Program-made: the position numbers and the translations under genes
Notes under the pieces: generated by a model
The model's input: only the letters and a program-made list of their open reading frames with translations
Database searches by the model: none
What the model was told of the DNA's origin: nothing
Origin: Pseudomonas frederiksbergensis
GTDB taxonomy: Bacteria > Pseudomonadota > Gammaproteobacteria > Pseudomonadales > Pseudomonadaceae
Assembly: GCF_001874645.1 (NCBI RefSeq)
Contig: NZ_CP017886.1
Coordinates: 3,713,501 to 3,777,500, forward strand
Direction: 5' to 3'
DNA length: 64,000 bases
Shown: positions 45,238 to 54,067 of the stretch, piece by piece
How the letters are laid out: each line of letters starts with the position of its first letter
Numbering within the stretch: the first letter of the stretch is position 1

Positions 45238-46410
45238 ATGGCTCAGCCCTACAGTGCGCGTAGCCGCGCTATCGAACCTTTCCATGTCATGGCATTGCTG
45301 GCGCGCGCCAATGAGTTGCAAGCGGCCGGGCACGACGTGATTCACCTGGAAATCGGCGAACCGGACTTCACCACCGCCGAGCCGATCATCAAGGCCGGCC
45401 AGGCTGCGCTGACGGCGGGGAAAACCCGTTACACCGCCGCTCGCGGTATTCCAGAGCTGCGGGAAGCCATTTCGGGCTTCTATCAGCAACGTTACGGGCT
45501 GAACATCGACCCGCAGCGCATCCTGATCACGCCGGGCGGTTCTGGCGCGTTACTGTTAGCCAGCGCCTTGCTGGTCGATCCGGGGAAGCACTGGCTGCTG
45601 GCCGACCCGGGTTACCCGTGCAACCGGCATTTCCTGCGGCTGGTGGAAGGCGCGGCGCAACTGGTGCCGGTCGGCCCGGACGTGCGCTATCAACTGACGC
45701 CGGGCCTGGTCGAGCGCTACTGGGACCACGACAGCGTTGGTGCACTGGTCGCTTCACCGGCCAACCCGACCGGGACCGTCCTGACCCGCGAGGAACTGGC
45801 CGGGTTGTCAGCAGCCATCAAGCAGCGCCATGGCCATCTGGTGGTGGACGAGATCTATCACGGCCTGACCTACGGCACCGACGCTGCCAGCGTGCTGGAA
45901 GTCGATGACAGCGCTTTTGTGCTGAACAGTTTCTCCAAGTATTTCGGCATGACCGGCTGGCGGCTGGGTTGGCTGGTCGCTCCGGCGGCGGCTGTCGGCG
46001 AGCTGGAAAAACTCGCGCAGAACCTTTACATCAGTGCGCCGAGCATGGCTCAGCACGCCGCTCTGGCCTGCTTCGAGCCGGACACCCTGAGCATTCTCGA
46101 AGAGCGTCGGGCCGAGTTCGGGCGCCGCCGGGACTTTCTGCTGCCTGCCTTGCGTGAATTGGGTTTCGGGATTGCCGTGGAGCCGGAAGGCGCCTTCTAT
46201 CTGTATGCGGACATCAGTGCCTTTGGCGGTGATGCATTTGCCTTCTGCCGGCACTTCCTGGAAACCGAACACGTCGCCATCACCCCGGGCCTGGATTTTG
46301 GTCGGTATCAGGCCGGTCATCATGTGCGGTTCGCTTACACCCAGAGCCTGCCGCGTTTGCAGGAAGCGGTGGCGCGGATTGCCCGTGGCTTGCGGAGCTG
46401 GCAAGGCTGA
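45238..46410 (+). CDS. Pyridoxal-phosphate-dependent class I/II aminotransferase
   Basis: A 390-residue fold-type I aminotransferase. The N-terminal [17 protein letters not shown] and [16 protein letters not shown] blocks, the [15 protein letters not shown] segment, and the PLP lysine in [15 protein letters not shown] are all present, as is the C-terminal [17 protein letters not shown]. The family includes aspartate, alanine and aromatic aminotransferases, and the sequence does not allow a choice of substrate. The gene overlaps sfsA by one base (TGATG). Confidence 0.9.
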   Translation: MAQPYSARSRAIEPFHVMALLARANELQAAGHDVIHLEIGEPDFTTAEPIIKAGQAALTAGKTRYTAARGIPELREAISGFYQQRYGLNIDPQRILITPGGSGALLLASALLVDPGKHWLLADPGYPCNRHFLRLVEGAAQLVPVGPDVRYQLTPGLVERYWDHDSVGALVASPANPTGTVLTREELAGLSAAIKQRHGHLVVDEIYHGLTYGTDAASVLEVDDSAFVLNSFSKYFGMTGWRLGWLVAPAAAVGELEKLAQNLYISAPSMAQHAALACFEPDTLSILEERRAEFGRRRDFLLPALRELGFGIAVEPEGAFYLYADISAFGGDAFAFCRHFLETEHVAITPGLDFGRYQAGHHVRFAYTQSLPRLQEAVARIARGLRSWQG

Positions 46411-47123
46411 TGCACTTCAATCCTCCTCTCGAAGAAGGTCGGCTGATCCGACGTTACAAGCGTTTTCTCGCTGATATCGAAACCGTTGGCGGCGAGTTGC
46501 TGACCATTCACTGTCCCAACACGGGCTCGATGTTCAACTGCATGGTCGAAGGCGGGCAGGTCTGGTTCAGCCGTTCCAACGATCCGAAACGCAAGTTGCC
46601 CGGCACCTGGGAAATCAGCGAGACCCCGCAAGGGCGGCTGGCCTGCGTCAACACGGCGCGGGCCAATACGTTGATCGAAGAAGCGCTGCGTGACGGTTTG
46701 ATCACCGAGCTCAATGGCTTCATCGGGCTCAAACGTGAAGTGCCGTATGGTCAGGAAAACAGCCGCATCGATTTTCGTCTCGACTACCCGAGCGGCCCGG
46801 CCTTCGTTGAAGTCAAAAGCGTCACGCTGGGCTTCGACGGTTCAGCGGTCGCAGCGTTTCCCGATGCGGTGACGCAGCGTGGCGCCAAGCATCTGCGCGA
46901 GTTGGCGTGCCTGGCGCGGGACGGTATCCGCGCGGTGCAGTTGTATTGCGTCAATCTGACGGGCATCGACGCGGTGCGTCCGGCCGAGGAGATCGATCCG
47001 GGGTACGCGGCCGCTTTGCGTGAGGCGAAAGCAGCGGGGGTTGAAGTGTTGGCGTACGGCGTGAGCCTGACCTCGCACGAGGTGCGCGTCGACCGTCGTC
47101 TGGAGGTGTTCCTGAGCTCTTGA
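46410..47123 (+). CDS. sfsA: Sugar fermentation stimulation protein SfsA
   Basis: A 237-residue protein of the SfsA family, found as a multicopy activator of maltose genes in E. coli and able to bind DNA. Its C-terminal half has a nuclease-like core (IDFRLDYP, then [11 protein letters not shown]) with a PD-(D/E)xK look. The OB-like N-terminus contains [14 protein letters not shown] and [11 protein letters not shown]. The ATG overlaps the stop of the aminotransferase, so the two are coupled. Its actual role in Pseudomonas is unknown. Confidence 0.93.
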   Translation: MHFNPPLEEGRLIRRYKRFLADIETVGGELLTIHCPNTGSMFNCMVEGGQVWFSRSNDPKRKLPGTWEISETPQGRLACVNTARANTLIEEALRDGLITELNGFIGLKREVPYGQENSRIDFRLDYPSGPAFVEVKSVTLGFDGSAVAAFPDAVTQRGAKHLRELACLARDGIRAVQLYCVNLTGIDAVRPAEEIDPGYAAALREAKAAGVEVLAYGVSLTSHEVRVDRRLEVFLSS

Positions 47124-47151
47124 AGATATGAGCTCCTGAGGAGAGTAGTTC

Positions 47152-47469
47152 TTAAGATTGAACCCAGATTCCCTGGCTGTCTTCGCGACACACCCGGGCG
47201 CTGAGGGATTGCCCGGCGCAGGGGCCGGCCACGCATTCACCGCTCTCGATCAGAAACAATGCGCCATGGGTGGCGCACTGGATCAGGCTGGCGCTGGGGT
47301 CGAGGAACTGGTCGGGATGCCACTCCAGCCCGACACCGCGATGCGGGCAGCGATTTTCATATACATAGACCTGGCCTTCACGGCGCACGGCAAACAGCTT
47401 CTGGCCGTCGATCTCGAAACCACGGCTGCTGGCATCGACCAGCTCGGCGCTGGTGCAAAGAAACTTCAT
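47152..47469 (-). CDS. Rieske [2Fe-2S] protein
   Basis: A 105-residue soluble Rieske-fold protein. The cluster ligands are in RCPHRGVGLEW and QCATHGALF (C-x-H and C-x2-H pairs). GGACTATC-type GAGGA lies seven bases before the ATG at 47469; the frame is open upstream but without a better start. Similar stand-alone Rieske proteins act as ferredoxins for oxygenases or in nitrite reductase-like systems; the partner is unknown. It is tail-to-tail with sfsA and divergent from the heme ABC genes. Confidence 0.87.
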   Translation of the reverse strand: MKFLCTSAELVDASSRGFEIDGQKLFAVRREGQVYVYENRCPHRGVGLEWHPDQFLDPSASLIQCATHGALFLIESGECVAGPCAGQSLSARVCREDSQGIWVQS

Positions 47470-47547
47470 GACTATCCTCAAGTGCCGAAGGCTCTGGCCT
47501 CTGGCGGTTGTGCGTGCGCGTTCACTGGTTAGCAAATGTGTCTGCGC

Positions 47548-47579
47548 TTGACGTGCAAATGCAAACAATTATCAAATGA
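47548..47579 (+). promoter_or_regulatory. Promoter with Fur box for the heme ABC operon
   Basis: TTGACG (47548-47553), 16 bases, TATCAA (47570-47575). Overlapping it, AATGCAAACAATTATCAAA (47558-47576) matches the palindromic Fur consensus at 13 of 19 positions. Iron-bound Fur would block the -10. Confidence 0.7.
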
Positions 47580-47654
47580 GTGTTTCGCCCGTGGTGGTTG
47601 CGTAGCTGATGACGCCTTGATCCTGCGGGAAAACTCCTCAAAGGAAACCCTGTT

Positions 47655-48542
47655 ATGCGCCTGAGTACCAGCGCTATTGCGCTCTGTGTCGGACTTTTGG
47701 TCAACCATGGGGCTCAAGCGACCGAATTGCCGCAACGCTGGGTCAGTGCTGGCGGCGCGCTGTCGGAGTGGGTGAGTGCGTTGGGCGGCGAGTCGAAACT
47801 GGTCGGTGTCGACAGCACCAGCCAACATCCCGAATCGTTCAAGGGCTTGCCGAGTATCGGCTATCAACGGCAATTGTCGGCGGAGGGCGTTCTGAGTTTG
47901 CGTCCACAGATTCTTGTTGGCACCGAAGAAATGGGCCCGTCGCCGGTGTTGTCGCAGATTCGCAGTGCCGGTGTGCAGGTTGAACTGTTCTCTGCGCAGG
48001 CGGACCTGCCAACCCTGCAAGGCAACTTGCAGCACCTGGGTAAGTTGCTCGGTAGCGAGCCGCAGGCCACGGCGTTGTTCCAAGGTTATCAACAGCAACT
48101 TGAACAGCAGAAAGCCTGGGTCCGCCAGGCTCAGGTCAAGCAGAAGGCGCCGGGTGTGTTGTTACTGCTGGGGCACGCTGGTGGCAAACCGCTGATCGCC
48201 GGCAAGGACACCGCAGCCGATTGGCTGTTGCAACAGGCGGGTGGACATAACCTGGCGACCCATACCGGTTACAAACCTTTTTCTGTCGAGTCCCTGGCCG
48301 GCCTGACGCCAGACGTGTTGGTGTTTGCCGACCGGGCGCTGACCGGTGACGCCGCGCGTGCCGCACTATTCAAGGAAAACCCGATTCTTGCTTCGACTCC
48401 GGCAGCCAGGGCCGGGCGGGTGTTCGAGCTGGACCCAACGCTGTTGGTTGGCGGCTTGGGGCCGCGCTTGCCGGAAAACCTGGTGAAGTTGTCCGCCGGG
48501 TTCTATCCCGCTGAATCGGCCAAGGCAAACATCGCGCCATGA
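47655..48542 (+). CDS. phuT: Hemin ABC transporter substrate-binding protein (PhuT/HmuT)
   Basis: A 295-residue periplasmic protein that carries heme from the outer membrane receptor to the permease. The signal peptide is MRLSTSAIALCVGLLVNHGAQA. The mature part begins LPQRWVSAGGALSEWVSALG, with the heme-ligand tyrosine in SIGYQRQLSAEGVLSLRP (Tyr70 of the precursor) as in P. aeruginosa PhuT (recalled). LIAGKDTAADWLLQQAGGHN is the C-terminal family block. It is the first gene of a Fur-controlled operon, and the permease start overlaps its stop by ATGA. Confidence 0.92.
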   Translation: MRLSTSAIALCVGLLVNHGAQATELPQRWVSAGGALSEWVSALGGESKLVGVDSTSQHPESFKGLPSIGYQRQLSAEGVLSLRPQILVGTEEMGPSPVLSQIRSAGVQVELFSAQADLPTLQGNLQHLGKLLGSEPQATALFQGYQQQLEQQKAWVRQAQVKQKAPGVLLLLGHAGGKPLIAGKDTAADWLLQQAGGHNLATHTGYKPFSVESLAGLTPDVLVFADRALTGDAARAALFKENPILASTPAARAGRVFELDPTLLVGGLGPRLPENLVKLSAGFYPAESAKANIAP

Positions 48543-49576
48543 GTACTCTGGTCAAACCTCGTTCGTTGTTCATTGGGCTGAGTCTGCTGTGTTTGTTGGC
48601 GATCTGGTTGTCATTGGCCCTGGGCCCGGTCAGCTTGCCACTGCTCGATACCTTGCGCGCCGCGCTGCGGATGATTGGATTGCCGGTTCCTGCTGAAGGG
48701 CTGGAGCAGGCCGAGCTGATTCTGGGGCAGATTCGCTTGCCGCGTACCTTGCTCGGTCTGGCGGTGGGCGGGGTGCTGGCCTTGTCCGGCGTGGCGATGC
48801 AGGGGTTGTTCCGCAACCCGCTGGCGGATCCGGGGTTGGTCGGCGTTTCCAGTGGTGCAGCGCTGGGCGCGGCGATTGCGATTGTCGGCGGCGCGCTGTT
48901 TGGCGGCTTGCCTGAGGCGATCGGCCCGTATCTGTTATCGCTGTGTGCGTTCCTTGGCGGACTCGGAGTTACCGCGCTGGTTTACCGTCTCGGTCGGCGT
49001 AACGGCCAGACCAACGTGGCAACCATGTTGCTGGCGGGCATCGCCCTGACGGCACTGGCCAGCTCGGCGGTGGGTTTGTTCACTTATCTGGCGGACGATG
49101 CAACCTTGCGTACGCTGACCTTCTGGAACCTGGGCAGCCTGAATGGCGCCAGCTATGCGCGACTCTGGCCACTGCTGCTGGTGAGCGCCGCGGTAGCGCT
49201 GTGGTTGCCGCGTCGGGCCAAGGCGCTGAATGCGCTGTTGCTCGGTGAGTCCGAGGCCAGCCATTTGGGGATCAATGTCGAAGGCCTCAAGCGTGAGCTG
49301 GTGTTCTGCACTGCACTGGGCGTCGGCGCCGCTGTTGCGGCGGCGGGGATGATCGGTTTTGTCGGGCTGGTGGTGCCGCATCTGGTGCGACTGCTGGCGG
49401 GGCCCGATCATCGCGTGCTGTTACCGGCCTCTGTCCTGGCGGGCGCCAGCCTGTTGCTGTTTGCCGATCTGGTGGCGCGGCTGGCGCTGGCTCCGGCTGA
49501 ATTGCCGATTGGCATCGTTACGGCGTTTATCGGCGCACCGTTCTTCCTGTATTTGCTGTTACGAGGTCGCGCCTGA
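48539..49576 (+). CDS. phuU: Hemin ABC transporter permease (PhuU/HmuU)
   Basis: A 345-residue FecCD-family inner-membrane permease with about ten helices that passes heme to the cytoplasm. Conserved stretches are [32 protein letters not shown] (within about residues 65-100) and [20 protein letters not shown] near residue 270, where the cytoplasmic coupling helix contacts the ATPase. It overlaps phuT (ATGA) and phuV (TGATG), so stoichiometry is set by coupled translation. Confidence 0.94.
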   Translation: MSTLVKPRSLFIGLSLLCLLAIWLSLALGPVSLPLLDTLRAALRMIGLPVPAEGLEQAELILGQIRLPRTLLGLAVGGVLALSGVAMQGLFRNPLADPGLVGVSSGAALGAAIAIVGGALFGGLPEAIGPYLLSLCAFLGGLGVTALVYRLGRRNGQTNVATMLLAGIALTALASSAVGLFTYLADDATLRTLTFWNLGSLNGASYARLWPLLLVSAAVALWLPRRAKALNALLLGESEASHLGINVEGLKRELVFCTALGVGAAVAAAGMIGFVGLVVPHLVRLLAGPDHRVLLPASVLAGASLLLFADLVARLALAPAELPIGIVTAFIGAPFFLYLLLRGRA

Positions 49577-50343
49577 TGCTTCGAGTGGAAAATCTGCAGA
49601 TCTGCCGCGGCAAAAAAATCGTCCTGGCAGACATCGATCTTGAGCTCAAGCCCGGGGAAGTCCTCGGAGTGCTGGGCCCCAACGGCGCGGGCAAAAGCAC
49701 GTTGCTCGGTGCTTTGTGTGGCGAGTTACGTGCGGATCATGGATATGTCTGGCTTGATCAACGGGAACTGAGCGATTGGGATGGCGCAGAACGGGCGCAA
49801 CGCTTGGCGGTATTGCCGCAGACCTCGACCCTGGATTTTGCGTTCCGCGTCGAGGAAGTGGTCGGTATGGGGCGTTTGCCTCATCAAACAGGTCGGATGC
49901 GCGATGACGAAATTATCGCTGCCGCCTTGCAGGCCGCCGATGTCGGGCATTTGAGTGGCCGCAGTTACCTGGCCCTGTCCGGTGGCGAGCGCCAGCGTGT
50001 GCACCTGGCGCGGGTATTGGCGCAGCTTTGGCCGGGGGAGGCCGGGCAAACCTTGCTGCTCGACGAGCCGACGTCGATGCTCGATCCGTTGCATCAGCAC
50101 ACCACCTTGCAGGCGATTCGTGAGTTCGCCGATCGCGGGGCAGCGGTGCTGGTGATTCTGCATGATCTGAATCTGGCGGCGCGTTATTGTGATCGTATTC
50201 TGCTGCTCGAAGGTGGCCGTCCGCATGCGCTGGACACACCGCAGCAGGTGCTGCGGCCGGAACCGCTCAAAGCCGTGTTCGGGCTGGATGTATTGGTGCA
50301 GCCGCACCCGGAGCGCGGGCATCCGCTGATCATCGCCCGTTGA
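49576..50343 (+). CDS. phuV: Heme ABC transporter ATP-binding protein (PhuV/HmuV)
   Basis: A 255-residue ATPase energising heme import. Walker A is [14 protein letters not shown] at about residues 36-49, the signature is [15 protein letters not shown], Walker B is [17 protein letters not shown], and the switch His is in [15 protein letters not shown]. Its stop is nine bases before the ChaN gene, whose ribosome binding site GAGGTGA spans the gap. The window contains no outer membrane receptor, no TonB system and no cytoplasmic heme carrier (PhuS) beside it. Confidence 0.94.
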   Translation: MLRVENLQICRGKKIVLADIDLELKPGEVLGVLGPNGAGKSTLLGALCGELRADHGYVWLDQRELSDWDGAERAQRLAVLPQTSTLDFAFRVEEVVGMGRLPHQTGRMRDDEIIAAALQAADVGHLSGRSYLALSGGERQRVHLARVLAQLWPGEAGQTLLLDEPTSMLDPLHQHTTLQAIREFADRGAAVLVILHDLNLAARYCDRILLLEGGRPHALDTPQQVLRPEPLKAVFGLDVLVQPHPERGHPLIIAR

Positions 50344-50352
50344 GGTGACCTC

Positions 50353-51204
50353 ATGCGTGGGATATTGATTCTGGCGCTGTTGTTACTGGGCGCCTGTCAA
50401 AACATGACGCCCAGTGCCATGGATCCACCGGCTGGCGTGATTCGCGATCTGCACAGCGGTCAGCGTCTGAGCGCACAAACGCTGGTCGAACGGTTGGCCG
50501 CGGCGCCACGGGTGATCGTTGGCGAGCAGCACGACAATCCTGATCACCATCATGCGCAACTGTGGTTATTGCAGGCATTGGCCCAGCGCCGGGCCCAGGG
50601 CAGTGTGTTGCTGGAAATGCTGACGCCGGATCAGCAGAAGCGCGTCGATGAGGTCCATGCGTTGAGCGTTGCTCGCTGGCCTGCCGATTTGCCGGCGGCA
50701 CTGGCCTGGCAATCGGGTTGGGACTGGAACCTGTATGGGCCGATTGTGCGGTATGCCCTGGCTCAGCCTTATCCGTTACTGGCGGCGAATCTGGACTCGG
50801 CGGACGTTCGGCGCATTTATAAGCAAGCGCCGGCCGTGAGCGGGACCCGGTCGAATACGGCAGCGGTCAAGAATGAGCTGCTGGCGCAAATTCGCGAGTC
50901 TCATTGCGGGTTGTTGCCCGAAAGCCGGATGTCGGCGATGCTGGCGGTTCAGCAACAACGTGATCGGCAGATGGCCGAGCGACTGCTGGCAGCACCCGCG
51001 CCAGCGCTGCTGTTTGCCGGTGCTTATCACGCGCGGCTGGACATTGGCGTGCCGGTACATGTGCAGGATCTGGGTGACCGTTCGGCGCCTGTGGTGGTGA
51101 TGTTGGCGGAGAAGGGGGCGGAGGTCTCGTCGGCTTCGGCTGATTATGTCTGGTACACGGCAGCCCGACCCGCACAGGACTATTGCGCGCAAATGCGTCA
51201 GTAA
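50353..51204 (+). CDS. ChaN-family heme-binding lipoprotein
   Basis: A 283-residue lipoprotein; the lipobox is LLLLGAC (Cys15). The ChaN/DUF399 domain contains VIVGEQHDNPDHHHAQLWLL (about residues 54-74) and LLFAGAYHARLDIGVPVHV near residue 220. In Campylobacter jejuni ChaN binds two stacked hemes and sits in the outer membrane. It matches the fourth gene, PhuW, beside the P. aeruginosa phu genes and prrF (recalled). Co-transcription with phuTUV makes it part of the heme system. Confidence 0.88.
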   Translation: MRGILILALLLLGACQNMTPSAMDPPAGVIRDLHSGQRLSAQTLVERLAAAPRVIVGEQHDNPDHHHAQLWLLQALAQRRAQGSVLLEMLTPDQQKRVDEVHALSVARWPADLPAALAWQSGWDWNLYGPIVRYALAQPYPLLAANLDSADVRRIYKQAPAVSGTRSNTAAVKNELLAQIRESHCGLLPESRMSAMLAVQQQRDRQMAERLLAAPAPALLFAGAYHARLDIGVPVHVQDLGDRSAPVVVMLAEKGAEVSSASADYVWYTAARPAQDYCAQMRQ

Positions 51205-51241
51205 GCAGTCGACGTATCTCGCGAAGTACTGTTCGACAGAC

Positions 51242-51355
51242 AAAAAAAGACCCGGCAAGAGCCGGGTCAAATAACCGTGATTAGCCTGATGAGGAGATAA
51301 TCTGAGAGTCCGAACCAATGGCCTTTCAGAAGATCAGCTGATCTCGCGATCAGTT
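51242..51355 (-). ncRNA. prrF: Iron-responsive small RNA PrrF
   Basis: About 114 bases on the minus strand. It carries the PrrF core ATTATCTCCTCATCAGGC followed by TAATCACGG, the antisense region that pairs with mRNAs of iron-containing proteins. It ends with GACCCGGC-TCTT-GCCGGGTC and seven Ts (51242-51268). A Fur box lies in its promoter. PrrF is made when iron is low and spares iron by repressing sdhABCD, acn and sod-type genes. P. aeruginosa has two tandem prrF genes beside phuW (recalled); only one copy is here. Confidence 0.93.
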
Positions 51356-51360
51356 GCGAT

Positions 51361-51389
51361 AATCATAACGATTCTCATTTCTAAGTCAA
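51361..51389 (-). promoter_or_regulatory. prrF promoter with overlapping Fur box
   Basis: On the minus strand TTGACT (51389-51384), 16 bases, TATGAT (51367-51362), with the start near 51355. Within it AATGAGAATCGTTATGATT (51379-51361) matches the Fur consensus at 16 of 19 positions. Confidence 0.9.
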
Positions 51390-51456
51390 TCGATGTTTTC
51401 TGAATTCTTTTCTCTTTCGCCAAACACGTGTTCGAATTGCCCGTAAATGCTGGGCT

Positions 51457-51732
51457 TTAGACCTTGTGACGTGACGAAATGGCGTCGAGCTGTTTATTGA
51501 GTGCGTCCTTACGTTCGGCGGGGATGTCGTTCCAGTGCACGTCCATCAGCGCCCCCTCAATCGCATACAACAACACCTTCGATGCACGAAACCCGCGAGT
51601 GCGCACTGCCCGATAAGCATCCACTGCGCCCAGGCGGCGCAAGTCCGAGGCACTATGGATGCCCGCGGCATGTAGCCATTGCGCCGACGTCTTGCCAAGG
51701 TTTTTCAGGTGTTGCAGTTCATCATTCATCAA
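51457..51732 (-). CDS. TfoX/Sxy family protein (C-terminal domain only)
   Basis: A 91-residue protein matching the TfoX C-terminal domain: LKNLGKTSAQWLHAAGIHS, then DLRRLGAVDAYRAVRTRGF and LLYAIEGALMDVHWNDIP. In Haemophilus and Vibrio full-length TfoX/Sxy turns on competence genes with CRP; the N-terminal domain is absent here, so that role cannot be assumed. This helix-hairpin-helix-like domain may bind DNA or protein. ATG codons at 51732 and 51729 are both possible. It reads towards prrF. Confidence 0.85.
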   Translation of the reverse strand: MMNDELQHLKNLGKTSAQWLHAAGIHSASDLRRLGAVDAYRAVRTRGFRASKVLLYAIEGALMDVHWNDIPAERKDALNKQLDAISSRHKV

Positions 51733-51957
51733 GCCTCCTTGCGACAGCCGAAGAGTGCGTGGGCGAGTCTTAAAGGAGTGTAGCGGTCAGCAGGAAAAGC
51801 GTGGTTGTTTGGTCAGTTTGAACGCAAAAGCTTCTAAGGCGTTCTGCCAGAGAGTACTGGAAAGGGCTGTGAGGGCAGTAGGAGAGGACTTTGAAAGGCA
51901 ATGCAACAGGTAGTCCGGCGCGGAGTGGAGGCGCCGGACTTCAGGTGACGGCAGGTG

Positions 51958-52302
51958 TTATCGGGCGCGGTAGCGCAGGCGAGTACCGAAATTCATCGAC
52001 ATGAGAATTTCGTCAGCGCTCAGCTCGGGCGGGAAGTAGGTGCCGGAGATTTGCGCGTGGGCCAGACTCGCACCTTCCAGAGAGGCATTGCGAAAGTCGA
52101 TGCCACGCAGGTCGGCAGAGCGAAAATAAGCGTCGCTGAAGTCGATACCTTCGGCATCCAGTTCGCGCAGGTCGAGGCCGCGGAAATCGCCACCGACCAT
52201 ATCGATAGGTCCGGACTTGGGCCTTTCGCGATTGAAACCGGTGATGTCATCTTTGTGCAGCAGGGCAAATAGCGGAGTATCGAGAAGTTTTGGCTGGCTC
52301 AT
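51958..52302 (-). CDS. Pentapeptide-repeat protein
   Basis: A 114-residue protein with about seven pentapeptide units (GDFRGLDLRELDAEGIDFSD, then ADLRGIDFRNASLEGASL), which fold into a right-handed four-sided helix. The N-terminal MSQPKLLDTPLFALLHKDDI and the C-terminal MNFGTRLRYRAR flank it. It is too short for a gyrase-protecting Qnr-like protein (about 210 residues), and no partner is implied by its neighbours. The 225 bases before it up to the TfoX gene hold no recognisable feature. Confidence 0.82.
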   Translation of the reverse strand: MSQPKLLDTPLFALLHKDDITGFNRERPKSGPIDMVGGDFRGLDLRELDAEGIDFSDAYFRSADLRGIDFRNASLEGASLAHAQISGTYFPPELSADEILMSMNFGTRLRYRAR

Positions 52303-52393
52303 GGGACGTCACCTGTTGGTTTTATGACGCCATTATAGTGCCACTATTTTGCAGGCGTGAAGCCGGTTAGGGCTTCGCGCCTGAAATAGTTTC

Positions 52394-53950
52394 TTACAGC
52401 CCCGGCAGACGCTGACGAATCTGCGCGACCACGGTGTCGAGGGTCCCGCTTTCATTGGTCTGAACACGTTTGCTGCAAAGAATCTCTGCCGGTGTCAGCG
52501 GCTCGCGATTGGCTTGTTGAGCGGCGATAACAGCCAGATTGGCGTCAGATGGATCGTTCTTATCTGCCTGACGCTGCGCCAGCCAACTCTCGATCACGGC
52601 TTGTGGCGCATTGCAATCAAGGATCAGGAACGGCGCGCCCGTCGCTTCGGCGATCTTTGCCGCGCTATCGCGTTGTTCACGCTTGAGGTAAGTCGCGTCG
52701 ATGACCACCGGGAAACCGGCGCGCAGAATCACGTCAGCGATTTCATGCAGGCGGGTATAGGTGGCGGCGCTGGCGTCGGTGCTGTAGATACCGGCTTGCG
52801 GGTCGTTCGGTACGTGCTGTTCGCCGAACAGACGCTTGCGCTCGACATCGGAACGCAGGCGAATCGCTCCCAGTGCTTCTACCAGTCTCATGGCTACGTG
52901 GCTTTTGCCGACAGCGGAAACACCGTGGGTGATCGCCATGAAGCGTGATGGAATAGTGCTATAGCTTTCCGCCAGGTTGGCGTAGTTGCGGTACTGACGC
53001 AGGGTCGTGGCGCGCTGCAGCGGATCAGCCTCGGCGGGCATGCTGAACAGGCTGACCTTGGCACGAACCAGTGCGCGGTAGGCTTTATAGAAGTTCAGCA
53101 GCTCAAGGCCCTGATAATCGCCAGTCAGTTCCAGGTACTGGCTCATGAAGCGGCGAGCCAGGCTTTTCAGACCACGGTCTTCGAGGTCCATCGCCAGGAA
53201 ACCGGAGTCGGCATAGACGTCGGTGAAGCGGAACGGTTCGTTGAATTCGATGCAGTCGAAAATCACCACGTTGCCGTCGATCACGGTGGCGTTGCCCAAA
53301 TGGATGTCACCGTGGCATTCGCGGATGAAACCTTCGGCCTTACGTTGGGCCAATAGGGGTTTCAGGCGTTCGAAGCTGCTTTCGGCCCAGGCTTGCAGGG
53401 CGTCGAGTTGCAGCAGGTCGGCTTTTTCGCTGAGGAATGGGCGGATCTGTTCGAAGTTCTGCCGCACAGGCGCCATGACGCTTTCAGGCGTGCCAGCTTC
53501 ATGAGCTGCCGGAACCTTCGGTGCGCTGAGGTGAAACCGGGCGATCTGCTTGGCCATCTCGTCAATGTGCGCGGTCGTCAGTTCACCATTGGCTTGCAGG
53601 GTGCTGAGCAACTGGCTTTGCGGGAACTGGCGCATTTTCAGCGCGTAATCGAGCACTGGACCGGTGCCACCAAATTGAGGCGCTTCAACGCTGCCGGTGA
53701 TCGGCAACACTTCAAGATACAAATCGCTGGTCAGGCGCTGGTTCAGTCGCAGTTCTTCGCCGCAGAAATGTTCGCGCGACTCGAGACCCGTGAAGTCGAG
53801 GAAGCCGAAATTGACCGGCTTCTTCACTTTATAAGCGTAGGGGCCAGTGAGCAGCACCCAGGAGATGTGCGTCTCGATGACCTGGAATCCATCTACAGGA
53901 TGTGGGTAGAGGGCCGGGTTTTGCAGGGCAGCGATCAGGGACTGGCTCAC
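52394..53950 (-). CDS. Aminoglycoside phosphotransferase-like / AAA ATPase fusion protein
   Basis: A 518-residue cytosolic protein with two domains. The N-terminal ~310 residues resemble the APH kinase family: HGDIHLGNATVI is the Brenner-type catalytic loop and VVIFDCIEFNEPFRFTDV supplies the metal Asp. From about residue 340 a P-loop kinase domain follows (ITHGVSAVGKSHVAM, with GVSAVGKS as Walker A). COG0645/COG2187-type fusions of this kind are common but uncharacterised. It lacks an obvious substrate clue, and it is divergent from mrcB. It is not evidence for antibiotic resistance. Confidence 0.85.
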   Translation of the reverse strand: MSQSLIAALQNPALYPHPVDGFQVIETHISWVLLTGPYAYKVKKPVNFGFLDFTGLESREHFCGEELRLNQRLTSDLYLEVLPITGSVEAPQFGGTGPVLDYALKMRQFPQSQLLSTLQANGELTTAHIDEMAKQIARFHLSAPKVPAAHEAGTPESVMAPVRQNFEQIRPFLSEKADLLQLDALQAWAESSFERLKPLLAQRKAEGFIRECHGDIHLGNATVIDGNVVIFDCIEFNEPFRFTDVYADSGFLAMDLEDRGLKSLARRFMSQYLELTGDYQGLELLNFYKAYRALVRAKVSLFSMPAEADPLQRATTLRQYRNYANLAESYSTIPSRFMAITHGVSAVGKSHVAMRLVEALGAIRLRSDVERKRLFGEQHVPNDPQAGIYSTDASAATYTRLHEIADVILRAGFPVVIDATYLKREQRDSAAKIAEATGAPFLILDCNAPQAVIESWLAQRQADKNDPSDANLAVIAAQQANREPLTPAEILCSKRVQTNESGTLDTVVAQIRQRLPGL

Positions 53951-54053
53951 AGGTGATCCTTCAGAGTCTGGGAAAATTCAAGGGCAACATTATGGCGGCA
54001 AGCCGGGCTAACGCAAACCTCGCCGGGCTCATGTTGATCAGGAATAAAGTGCG

Positions 54054-54059
54054 TATAAT
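54054..54059 (+). promoter_or_regulatory. Consensus -10 box immediately before mrcB
   Basis: TATAAT only eight bases before the ATG. A TTGATC lies 14 bases upstream, too close for a normal -35. If used, the message would start at or within a few bases of the ATG. Confidence 0.5.
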
Positions 54060-54067
54060 CCGCCGCC

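Noticed and set aside
52394..53950. APH-like domain considered as an aminoglycoside resistance gene
   Set aside because: It is a conserved chromosomal fusion with a P-loop kinase domain of unknown substrate; kinase-fold similarity alone does not imply antibiotic modification.
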